Assembly: GCA_023431215.1 (NCBI GenBank)
Contig: JAEYXR010000052.1
Location: forward strand, 1-64,000
Length of the DNA: 64,000 bases
Origin: Bacillota bacterium
GTDB lineage: Bacteria > Bacillota > Clostridia > Oscillospirales > Ruminococcaceae
Direction of reading: 5' to 3'
In this document: one piece after another, positions 38,040-43,933 of the stretch
How the letters are laid out: every line of letters begins with the position of its first letter
How positions within the stretch are numbered: position 1 is the stretch's first letter
Position numbers and translations under genes: made by a program
Notes under the pieces: generated by a model
Told to the model about the DNA's origin: nothing
Seen by the model: only the letters and a program-made list of their open reading frames with translations
Database searches by the model: none

Positions 38040-38252
38040 AATAAACCACTTCCCTACTCTCTATATGCATTTAAATGCACCACTTGAGCCCTATTAGATA
38101 TAGGGCTTTTAGCCCCAGCAACGCCAACCAATACTTTCTACCATTTGCGAAAGTCACGCCTAATAAGGCGGGACTTTCTTTGTTGTATAGGGGCGTTCAC
38201 CCCCGCCCGCAAGCGGTCGACCCCTTAGGGGTGTTTGCAATCAAAGGAAAGG
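38040..38252. other. Hairpin-rich intergenic region: candidate replication origin and packaging signal
   Basis: The only sizeable gap in the phage holds at least four inverted repeats. A: AGCCCTAT with ATAGGGCT (38087-38107, 5-nt loop). B: GAAAGTCaCGCC with GGCGgGACTTTC (38149-38178, 6-nt loop). C: GGGG with CCCC (38190-38203). D: ACCCCTTAGGGGT (38220-38232). Clustered hairpins between assembly and replication genes are typical of the intergenic region of filamentous phages, which carries plus- and minus-strand origins and the packaging signal. Which hairpin does what is not known. Confidence 0.65.
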
Positions 38253-38975
38253 TTACTTTCTGCGTAGCCTAGTCAGCAGTCCTTTCCTAGTTTTTACTGG
38301 GACATAAAAAGGACACTGCTCAAACTCACGTTCTGTGAGTGGCTCACATTCAAAGCTATTGAAATACTTAGTATACTTAGGAATAAAAGTAAACTTCCTT
38401 GAACCTGCCCAAAACAGCAACAAAGAATCAAATACCAAATCTTCATCTAACTTTGAAGGAGATTCAGCAGACGATTTATTCAGTACAGTACGTTTTAATA
38501 TCCGTTTAGAATAGCTGAATACCCTGAATTTCTTCTCTACAAGGTACATTTCATCGGTAAGGTCTCTTATCTTCTTATCTACATCAAAAGTCTGGCTAAA
38601 AAGAAATACTCTAATTTTTCGATGCCTTTGAAGCTTAAACCAATCTCTTACTTTGGTATCGAAATTTTTAAAGTTACGATTATCCCAAACCATGCCTACC
38701 TCATCTATGAGAATTACAGAATTTCTTGGAAACTCTGTATATCCTATATCCTCTGGAGTAATACGAAAACAACCCGGGATCTCCTCTGTAGAATAAACAG
38801 GAATATTCTTCTTCTGATACTCTAAAGCAAGCTTAGTAAGTAAAGTCGTTTTACCAGAACCTTTTTTACCAAATATCATAGTGAGCTTATAAGGATTCAG
38901 ATATTTTACAGTAGCAAAATGATATGTAGCCATTAAAATAAGAACAACAAACATTATTTTTAAAACAGTAAGCAC
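38253..38975 (-). CDS. Zot/pI-like phage assembly ATPase
   Basis: The 240-aa protein has an N-terminal membrane helix (about residues 3-22) and then a P-loop ATPase domain: Walker A FGKKGSGKTT (36-44), Walker B VILIDEVG (87-94) and a downstream VFLFSQTF strand typical of the Zot family. It drives extrusion of the virion through the membrane. In Ff phage pI the membrane helix follows the ATPase; here it precedes it. The name Zot does not imply toxin activity. It starts 5 nt after the stop of the 46-aa gene. Confidence 0.9.
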   Translation of the reverse strand: MLTVLKIMFVVLILMATYHFATVKYLNPYKLTMIFGKKGSGKTTLLTKLALEYQKKNIPVYSTEEIPGCFRITPEDIGYTEFPRNSVILIDEVGMVWDNRNFKNFDTKVRDWFKLQRHRKIRVFLFSQTFDVDKKIRDLTDEMYLVEKKFRVFSYSKRILKRTVLNKSSAESPSKLDEDLVFDSLLLFWAGSRKFTFIPKYTKYFNSFECEPLTEREFEQCPFYVPVKTRKGLLTRLRRK

Positions 38976-38979
38976 TTCC

Positions 38980-39120
38980 CTACCTCCTCATAAGCTGACG
39001 AAGAAAACCAAATAAAAAAACAATAGTAATTGAACAAACAGGAATAAATACAATCAAATTACCAGTAGAGCGAAAAGGAATTAAACATAAATCCAACAAG
39101 GAAATAATAAAAGAACTCAT
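38980..39120 (-). CDS. Small phage membrane protein, 46 aa
   Basis: The 46-aa product starts MSSFIISLLDLCLIPF and has a C-terminal hydrophobic helix ending in a basic RQLMRR tail. The start at 39120 is chosen because GGAGG (39128-39132 on the minus strand) lies 7 nt upstream; the longer frame would begin inside the terminator hairpin. It is the first gene after the central hairpin and is directly followed by the ATPase gene. Position and size suggest a minor virion or assembly protein. Confidence 0.7.
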   Translation of the reverse strand: MSSFIISLLDLCLIPFRSTGNLIVFIPVCSITIVFLFGFLRQLMRR

Positions 39121-39143
39121 ATAAAAACCTCCATACAGAGAGA

Positions 39144-39181
39144 AATGCCCCTGCCGTGCTGAAGCTAACGGCAGGGGCATT
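39144..39181 (-). terminator. Central terminator hairpin after the coat genes
   Basis: A 14-bp perfect stem (AATGCCCCTGCCGT at 39144-39157 with its complement at 39168-39181, 10-nt loop) is followed on the minus strand by ATTTCTCTCT. It sits right after the second major coat gene and ahead of the assembly ATPase. This corresponds to the strong terminator after gene VIII in Ff phages. Confidence 0.8.
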
Positions 39182-39192
39182 CTTCACAGCCG

Positions 39193-39360
39193 TTAATTGC
39201 GAGAAAGCAAACGACCGAAAATACCAATTGCACCGCCAAGAACCAGAAAACCAGTAGTCAGCAGGAGCAAAGGAGTACCGGCGATAGTACTGGCAATAGT
39301 ACCAACCCAAGTAAATACCTGGGTTACAACAAGACCTAGATTAGTAAGTAATGCTTCCAT
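39193..39360 (-). CDS. Major coat protein, copy 2 (pVIII-like)
   Basis: The 55-aa protein (MEALLTNLGLVVTQVFTWVG...) has an amphipathic N-terminal part, a long hydrophobic helix LLLLTTGFLVLGGAIGIFG and a basic tail RLLSRN. This is the layout of filamentous-phage major coat proteins; GGAIGIF recalls the GATIGI of Ff pVIII. No cleavable signal peptide is seen, as in Pf3. The inner ATG at 39360 is chosen because GGAGG lies 8 nt upstream and the start then matches the paralogue; an ATG at 39375 overlaps that site. Its last 27 residues are identical to copy 1. Confidence 0.85.
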   Translation of the reverse strand: MEALLTNLGLVVTQVFTWVGTIASTIAGTPLLLLTTGFLVLGGAIGIFGRLLSRN

Positions 39361-39389
39361 AGGTGTAACCTCCATAACAATAAACCTCC

Positions 39390-39557
39390 TTAATTACGAG
39401 AAAGCAAACGACCGAAGATACCGATTGCACCGCCAAGAACCAGAAAACCAGTAGTCAGCAGAAGCAAAGGAGTATCTGTAATAGTTCCTGCAATTGTGGT
39501 AACCCAACCAAAAATAGACGTTACAACAGTAGACAAATCAGCAAGCAGAGCAGCCAT
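39390..39557 (-). CDS. Major coat protein, copy 1 (pVIII-like)
   Basis: The 55-aa protein (MAALLADLSTVVTSIFGWVT...) has the same plan as the next gene: helix, hydrophobic segment LLLLTTGFLVLGGAIGIFG and tail RLLSRN. The start has GGAGG 7 nt upstream. The two genes are separated by 29 nt and share almost identical DNA in their 3' halves while the N-terminal halves differ, indicating tandem duplication followed by divergence of the part that would face the virion surface. Confidence 0.85.
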   Translation of the reverse strand: MAALLADLSTVVTSIFGWVTTIAGTITDTPLLLLTTGFLVLGGAIGIFGRLLSRN

Positions 39558-39592
39558 TCAAAAACCTCCAATCATTTTAAAATATATATTAT

Positions 39593-39754
39593 CTAACCTT
39601 TGATAAGGTCAAAGATACCAAAAACACGGTCGAGAATCCAAAGCGTAAATACAGACATGAACACAGGTTCTTTTGTATAAAGATTAAAAACCAAAGACAT
39701 CACCTGTAAAAGGAATGTCCATGCAGAATCCAAACCAGATAAAAAAGCAGACAT
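39593..39754 (-). CDS. Small phage protein, 53 aa
   Basis: The 53-aa product (MSAFLSGLDSAWTFLLQVMS...) has a moderately hydrophobic centre and ends DRVFGIFDLIKG. The start codon directly follows the stop of the upstream 51-aa gene (TAA-ATG). Its place just before the coat genes and its size suggest a minor virion protein (pVII/pIX-like). No homologue recognised. Confidence 0.65.
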   Translation of the reverse strand: MSAFLSGLDSAWTFLLQVMSLVFNLYTKEPVFMSVFTLWILDRVFGIFDLIKG

Positions 39755-39910
39755 TTACTTGCCCCCTATCCAATTGATAATCGAACCAACGATAGAGAAA
39801 GCACAGGACAAGAGATAAATTAAAATCATACTGGCTACTACCCATACAACAATGTCATAGCCGGGCGGTGGTGTACCAATAAGGTCTGTTATCGCTTCAA
39901 TAATCGACAT
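39755..39910 (-). CDS. Small phage membrane protein, 51 aa
   Basis: The 51-aa product has an N-terminal MSIIEAITDLIGTPPPGYD followed by one membrane helix (IVVWVVASMILIYLLSCAF). It overlaps the end of the 204-aa gene by 22 nt; a GGGGTG element precedes the start. It probably is a minor virion or assembly protein. Confidence 0.68.
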   Translation of the reverse strand: MSIIEAITDLIGTPPPGYDIVVWVVASMILIYLLSCAFSIVGSIINWIGGK

Positions 39911-40503
39911 ACAAATACACCCCCTAACAAAGCAATGATAATAAGCTGGAGCTGTTCAGAATCTGGATATAATGGCAATTCATCATCAGATGAAAGAATT
40001 TGCACATTTGTAGCTATTACATCAGTAATTGAAAAGTCAGTATAAGAATAACTAGAATCATAGAGCCTATACTGTGGGTCGGAAAAAGGCGCAAACCTTA
40101 TTTGATAAACCGTTGAACCCTTAAAGCCATAACCGGTTATAGTAGATGAAATAATACCGCACACATTACCACCGTTAAAATAACTAAATGTGCCATACTG
40201 ATAATTTGCAGGAACATATATTTTCATATCACCAATGCTACTAGAAACCTCCATAAAGCAACCACCGGCGATAGGACTACTTGTTATTGCATAAGTACTG
40301 GGAACTTCTGAAAGCACCACAGTATCAGCATAGAGAGTGACACCCCCAGAAATATCCAACTCACCCTCCGGCACAGGTTCACCGGGAACCAACGGAGCTT
40401 CCTCAATATTCGATAAACCGATGGGGACATCATCCACCGGAACAGCATAGACCGGAACCACCAATAAAAAGACCGCAACCAATAACGCAAAGACACGTTT
40501 CAA
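39889..40503 (-). CDS. Secreted, C-terminally anchored phage protein (204 aa)
   Basis: The product has a signal peptide (start KRVFALLVAVFLLVVPVYA), an outer domain of about 160 residues, and a C-terminal membrane helix with basic end (LIIIALLGGVFVCRLLKR). This is the topology of a virion tip protein. TTG 40503 is taken as start because GGGGAGG lies 6-8 nt upstream and the signal peptide then matches the 489-aa protein. The sequence after the cleavage site, VDDVPIGLSN, also resembles VDELPVGASD of that protein. Function inferred as minor coat/tip protein. Confidence 0.7.
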   Translation of the reverse strand: MKRVFALLVAVFLLVVPVYAVPVDDVPIGLSNIEEAPLVPGEPVPEGELDISGGVTLYADTVVLSEVPSTYAITSSPIAGGCFMEVSSSIGDMKIYVPANYQYGTFSYFNGGNVCGIISSTITGYGFKGSTVYQIRFAPFSDPQYRLYDSSYSYTDFSITDVIATNVQILSSDDELPLYPDSEQLQLIIIALLGGVFVCRLLKR

Positions 40504-40516
40504 CCTCTCCCCTCCC

Positions 40517-40675
40517 CTATTTTCCACGAAGTAACAAGTTACGAATAAGCATAAAAATTAAGAATATAGCACCTAAAAAACTAAGTATAGTTACGCCCTC
40601 AACGATAACCAATGAACCAAGCCATGAAAAAAATAAGCCTAACTTACCAATGAAATATGTAATCATCTCTGTCAT
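40517..40675 (-). CDS. Small phage membrane protein, 52 aa
   Basis: The 52-aa product (MTEMITYFIGKLGLFFSWLG...) has a long hydrophobic region (about residues 14-45) and a basic tail RNLLLRGK. It starts 1 nt after the stop of the 71-aa gene, implying coupled translation. Its acid-helix-basic plan is coat-like, but it is not similar to the two major coat genes. Confidence 0.65.
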   Translation of the reverse strand: MTEMITYFIGKLGLFFSWLGSLVIVEGVTILSFLGAIFLIFMLIRNLLLRGK

Positions 40676-40676
40676 A

Positions 40677-40892
40677 TCAATGTCTCCCCAATATCAGCAA
40701 AACAGCAGTTAAAGTAATACCACAAATAATAAAAGGGGCAATAATACCCGGCAATGATGCAGTACCCAAATGCAGAAACGAAAGCCACTGAGGTATCATT
40801 GTTAGAAGCTTTACAGTAGAAGAAAGAAACGTAATTACTACATTGACAATCAGTAGTAGAAAATCACCTATCTGTGACAACCATTCAAGCAC
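40677..40892 (-). CDS. Phage membrane protein, 71 aa
   Basis: The 71-aa product has two membrane helices (about residues 9-31 and 46-68) and ends LILGRH. The GTG start overlaps the stop of the 489-aa gene by 8 nt. The position after the pIII-like gene and the length suggest a pVI-like partner at the virion tip. Confidence 0.65.
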   Translation of the reverse strand: MLEWLSQIGDFLLLIVNVVITFLSSTVKLLTMIPQWLSFLHLGTASLPGIIAPFIICGITLTAVLLILGRH

Positions 40893-42354
40893 CTTTATCT
40901 ACACCACCTTTATCATGCGTCCTGCTCATACGCCTATCAGCCGATATAACCGCCTGTCCAGCACGACCAATGATAACCAATGCTATACCTAAAAACATTG
41001 GGAAAGTGATTAGAAACTGCCAATCTGACGGCAAGAGGTTAAAACAGGAAGTCCATATATTGTTTATCCACATCATAGAACCCAATATAGAAGATGGAAT
41101 AGACACAGAACCTACATCTATTTCACCCATTGAAGTATCTAAATCATTCCATATTTGACCCTCTGCCTGCTCTATCTGATCAACCTGTGAACCTGCCGAA
41201 CCTATAGCATCATCTACACCGGGGTTATAAGACTGGTCATAGTCAGTTTCAGACTTATCTTCCTGCGACTTAAAATAAGACATGAATTTATCAAACCATG
41301 AACCAATAAAAGAAGCTAATCCAAAATCACCAAAAACATTACTAGGATTAGAAGATAATTCAGACACCGGAATAAATTTACAGGAATTTAATGCAAAATA
41401 AGAACCTACACCTTCCACACCAGAATAATAATGCAATTTAAACAATAATGGATTTGTTACACCGTATTCAGAAGTATCTATAAATCCAGATATCCTAAAA
41501 AGATTACCATCTACAGTAGAATAATAAGTACTTTTTATATCAGTACCATTTTTTGCAATAAATGCAACAAACCAATCATCTGATACATTAGCAGAAAAAT
41601 CATAATAATATAACATATCAGACTTTAAAGTAACAATTGGAACAACCTCAAAACTATTAAAATCCAAACCAGGGTCATTAGTAGGAACAGATACAAATGA
41701 ATTTAAATTATAAGTTTTAGTTGTTGGAGTAGAACCAGTAAAATACGTACCCTTATATGAAGTAACATTAACTGAATTATCAGAATCAGCTACACATATA
41801 GACATTTCATTTATCTTAAAATCAGTGTTAGTATTACCAACAGCATCAGAAAATAAAAATTGTAAAGCATGAATACCAAAACCAGTTTCATTTAAAATGA
41901 AATCAACAGAACCAACCATAGACCCATTAATAAATTGAAAATCTGAAACAGGAACTTTCATAAGAGTTCCATAGGAATTAATAAAAATCAGATTAACAGA
42001 ACTAGCCGAAGTAGGAGATTCAATAGAAAAATTAAAAGTATACTTTAAAGAATTAACAAAACTACCAAAACGATAATTTTCACCATAAAAACATAAATTA
42101 GTACCAACACTAGAACCAAAATTATAAGAAGTACTGGAAGATAATAATTCAGAATTAGATGGAAAAAGCGTTACAGCTTGTATACTCTGAGCAACATCCC
42201 CGGCATACAAATTTCCACTATGATACACAGCTCCTCTGCTCATCATCATGGGCAGGTCAGACGCACCAACAGGCAACTCATCAACGGCATAGGCAGGAAT
42301 CGACATAATAAAAAGGAGTGCAACCGCTACAATCAAGGCAAATACCTTTTTCAT
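40885..42354 (-). CDS. pIII-like secreted, C-terminally anchored adsorption protein
   Basis: The 489-aa product has a signal peptide (MKKVFALIVAVALLFIMS, cleavage near AYA). A long Ser/Thr/Asn/Tyr-rich outer region (about residues 28-380) with beta-type repeats of sequence style follows, then an acidic linker (SQEDKSETDYDQSYNPG). A hydrophobic segment near the C-terminus (ITFPMFLGIALVIIG, about 448-462) is followed by a basic tail RADRRMSR-like region. This is the topology of filamentous phage pIII, which binds the host. Its A+T-rich, low-complexity coding sequence is unlike the flanking host genes. Start has AAAGGGG upstream. Confidence 0.78.
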   Translation of the reverse strand: MKKVFALIVAVALLFIMSIPAYAVDELPVGASDLPMMMSRGAVYHSGNLYAGDVAQSIQAVTLFPSNSELLSSSTSYNFGSSVGTNLCFYGENYRFGSFVNSLKYTFNFSIESPTSASSVNLIFINSYGTLMKVPVSDFQFINGSMVGSVDFILNETGFGIHALQFLFSDAVGNTNTDFKINEMSICVADSDNSVNVTSYKGTYFTGSTPTTKTYNLNSFVSVPTNDPGLDFNSFEVVPIVTLKSDMLYYYDFSANVSDDWFVAFIAKNGTDIKSTYYSTVDGNLFRISGFIDTSEYGVTNPLLFKLHYYSGVEGVGSYFALNSCKFIPVSELSSNPSNVFGDFGLASFIGSWFDKFMSYFKSQEDKSETDYDQSYNPGVDDAIGSAGSQVDQIEQAEGQIWNDLDTSMGEIDVGSVSIPSSILGSMMWINNIWTSCFNLLPSDWQFLITFPMFLGIALVIIGRAGQAVISADRRMSRTHDKGGVDKGA

Positions 42355-42382
42355 AGTAGTTACACCCCTTTAACAAATAAAA

Positions 42383-42664
42383 TTACTTGAATAGAATATC
42401 TTGAATCTTTCCATACTGGTTAAAGATTACAGTGCAATCTTTATTTACATAGGATTCAAGAACCTTAACCCCTCCAAGGCTAGAAACAAGATTTTCATAG
42501 GAAGTTGGATTCATAAATTTCTTGAAAGGCTTGTAACCGATACAACCAATGTATGTATTCGGTTCACTAAACCATAGGTTAAAACCATCAATGTGAACCT
42601 GTTCCCCTGTCTGCTTATCTACAATATCTGCCTGAACCTTTTGAACACCTAAAAACTTAACCAT
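42383..42664 (-). CDS. Phage early protein, 93 aa, candidate ssDNA-binding protein
   Basis: The 93-aa soluble protein (MVKFLGVQKVQADIVDKQTG...) is rich in alternating hydrophobic/polar beta-type segments, with no signal peptide or membrane helix. It is the first gene of the minus-strand operon behind the regulated promoter. Size and position would suit a pV-like single-stranded-DNA-binding protein, but no motif proves this. An AAAGGAG site lies upstream. Confidence 0.6.
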   Translation of the reverse strand: MVKFLGVQKVQADIVDKQTGEQVHIDGFNLWFSEPNTYIGCIGYKPFKKFMNPTSYENLVSSLGGVKVLESYVNKDCTVIFNQYGKIQDILFK

Positions 42665-42704
42665 ACTATTTTTCTCCTTTACCGCTCTTGGCGTTACTAT
42701 AATT

Positions 42705-42780
42705 TAGTCCACATGTGGACTACCGACAGATAAAGAATAGCACACATGTGGACAGAAATCAATAGTACACATGTGTGCTA
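42705..42780. promoter_or_regulatory. Repressor operators O1-O3 and lytic promoter of the phage
   Basis: Three copies of a palindrome centred on ACATGT: O1 42705-42722 (TAGTCCACATGTGGACTA, perfect), O2 42738-42755 (TAGCACACATGTGGACAG), O3 42763-42780 (TAGTACACATGTGTGCTA). Centres are 33 and 25 bp apart. A minus-strand promoter, TTGATT (42757-42762) and TATTCT (42734-42739) with 17-bp spacer, is overlaid so that O2 lies in the spacer and O1 and O3 flank it. This is a repressor-controlled switch between the divergent regulator and the lytic operon. Confidence 0.8.
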
Positions 42781-42824
42781 TGTTAAAATTCAGATGATGC
42801 AACAAAAATAAGGAGGTTTTTTAC

Positions 42825-43052
42825 TTGAAAACATACAAAGAGAGAATAAGAGAACTAAGAGAAGATAGCGACCTTACTCAACTTCAAATAGCAGAAAAAC
42901 TAAACATAAAACAAAACGTTTACTCAAGATACGAAAGAGGAGCAAACTTATTACCCCTACATCACCTAATAGCCATAGCACAAATTTATAGCACTTCAAC
43001 AGACTATATACTAGGACTTACCAACGAAAGAAAACCATACCCAAGGGCATAA
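42825..43052 (+). CDS. Phage repressor, XRE/Cro-CI helix-turn-helix protein
   Basis: The 75-aa protein is a single HTH_3 domain: LTQLQIAEKLNIKQNVYSRY is the helix-turn-helix, followed by ERGANLLPLHHLIAIAQIYS and DYILGLTN. The start is TTG 42825 with AGGAGG at 42811-42816. It is the only plus-strand phage gene and is divergent from the lytic operon. The three ACATGT-centred palindromes between them are its probable operators. It lacks a peptidase or other C-terminal domain, so control by RecA-cleavage is not indicated. Confidence 0.88.
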   Translation: MKTYKERIRELREDSDLTQLQIAEKLNIKQNVYSRYERGANLLPLHHLIAIAQIYSTSTDYILGLTNERKPYPRA

Positions 43053-43056
43053 AAAA

Positions 43057-43092
43057 GACCCCCACACTACCAAAAGTGCAGGGGGATTTTTT
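43057..43092 (+). terminator. Terminator of the phage repressor gene
   Basis: CCCCC-CACT pairs with AGTG-GGGGG around a short loop and is followed by six T. It ends 10 nt before the right attachment repeat. Confidence 0.85.
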
Positions 43093-43102
43093 GTACTAGA
43101 AC

Positions 43103-43136
43103 TTTGTATTTAGCGAAATAAGATATAAAAATTATA
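43103..43136 (+). repeat. Right dif-like attachment site (attR)
   Basis: Direct repeat of 36810-36843. The arms ATTTAGCGAAA (43108-43118) and ATAAAAATTAT (43125-43135) are identical to the left copy; the 6-bp centre is TAAGAT instead of TAGCTT. Confidence 0.85.
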
Positions 43137-43150
43137 ACATATACTCTTTC

Positions 43151-43933
43151 TTAAATCAATTCTAAATTTGCACATGATAATGGAATAATTCCACCGACAT
43201 CAGTAAGATTGCCAGAATGCAAACATTCATATTTAACCTGATGCCGATTTAAAAACTCTATAATTTTTTCGCCTTGAACATAGTTTTTTAAATCACCTGC
43301 AAACGCCAATAGATTATTGTCAATTAACCCACAACAACCGCCAATAAAGCCGGTAGAATATCCCGGTAAGCTTATACCACCAGGTTCTATTAAAAGACAT
43401 TCTATTTGGTGAGACATCAGGATTTTATGTAAGGCGCGGTCAGCGGTTATTGTAAGGTTATCCCCTGCTACCGCTACCGAACACCTTGTATAGCCCTGCT
43501 TGCAGTTTAAAAATTCTATTGAGTGATCTTTGCAAAAATCAAGTATTTCTTGCGCCACATTGCTTTGCAGGCCAAAACAGTGCTGGTTTAAAAACAAGCA
43601 ATTAAGCAATATGTCGTGAGGATATATTGCAGTCAAAGGCTTTTGAATTATTTGTGCGGTTATTCCCAGTTCTTGCAACTTAGGCTGTAACGCAATTGCT
43701 TCTTGCGCAACAAAAGCCCTTCCATTACCCACATAACAAAGCTGCATATCTGCATGACTTGCAACAGGCTTCGCAAGATGTGTACATCTTGTCACAGGAA
43801 CAACCTGAATATTTCTATCTTTCAGTGCACAAATAACATTGGCTGCATCGGCGGATACAGCACATGATATAACCTTTGATTGGGGCACATTGGCCAACGT
43901 TACCGGTTGATGTTTAATGAGTCTCTCCCCCAC
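43151..43933 (-). CDS. DUF6873-type GME-fold protein
   Basis: The 260-aa protein resembles a clostridial family predicted to have the guanidino-group-modifying enzyme fold. Recognisable pieces are VGNGRAFVAQEAIALQPKL, YPHDILLNCLFLNQHCFG, CKQGYTRCSVAVAGDN and GGCCGLIDNNLLAFAGDL. Typical arginine-deiminase catalytic triads are not obvious, so enzymatic activity is uncertain. The frame begins with GTG at 43933, immediately after the permease gene. It borders the right phage repeat. Confidence 0.6.
   Translation of the reverse strand: MGERLIKHQPVTLANVPQSKVISCAVSADAANVICALKDRNIQVVPVTRCTHLAKPVASHADMQLCYVGNGRAFVAQEAIALQPKLQELGITAQIIQKPLTAIYPHDILLNCLFLNQHCFGLQSNVAQEILDFCKDHSIEFLNCKQGYTRCSVAVAGDNLTITADRALHKILMSHQIECLLIEPGGISLPGYSTGFIGGCCGLIDNNLLAFAGDLKNYVQGEKIIEFLNRHQVKYECLHSGNLTDVGGIIPLSCANLELI

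Larger units (their letters stand above)
36810..43102. mobile_element. Integrated filamentous phage (inovirus), 6,293 bp
   Basis: The unit between matching points of the two 34-bp repeats is 6,293 bp, within the normal size of filamentous phage genomes. Contents fit an inovirus: rolling-circle Rep, Zot/pI assembly ATPase with membrane anchor, 55-aa coat proteins with a pVIII-like helix and basic tail, pIII-like secreted anchored proteins, several tiny membrane proteins, a hairpin-rich intergenic region and a repressor with operators. All genes are intact. There is no integrase and no secretin. Base composition is visibly more A+T-rich than the flanks, most strongly in the 489-aa gene. Confidence 0.92.

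Noticed and set aside
38253..38975. Zonula occludens toxin
   Set aside because: The similarity is to the assembly ATPase domain shared by all filamentous phages (pI). It has P-loop motifs and a membrane anchor, and there is no evidence of a toxin fragment.
39190..39557. Short direct repeats resembling a CRISPR or satellite array
   Set aside because: There are only two copies, about 197 bp apart, and each is the 3' half of an intact coat gene. No spacers or cas genes are present.
36810..43102. Integrated plasmid rather than phage
   Set aside because: Rep alone would fit a rolling-circle plasmid, but the coat proteins, assembly ATPase and anchored tip-like proteins fit only a filamentous phage.
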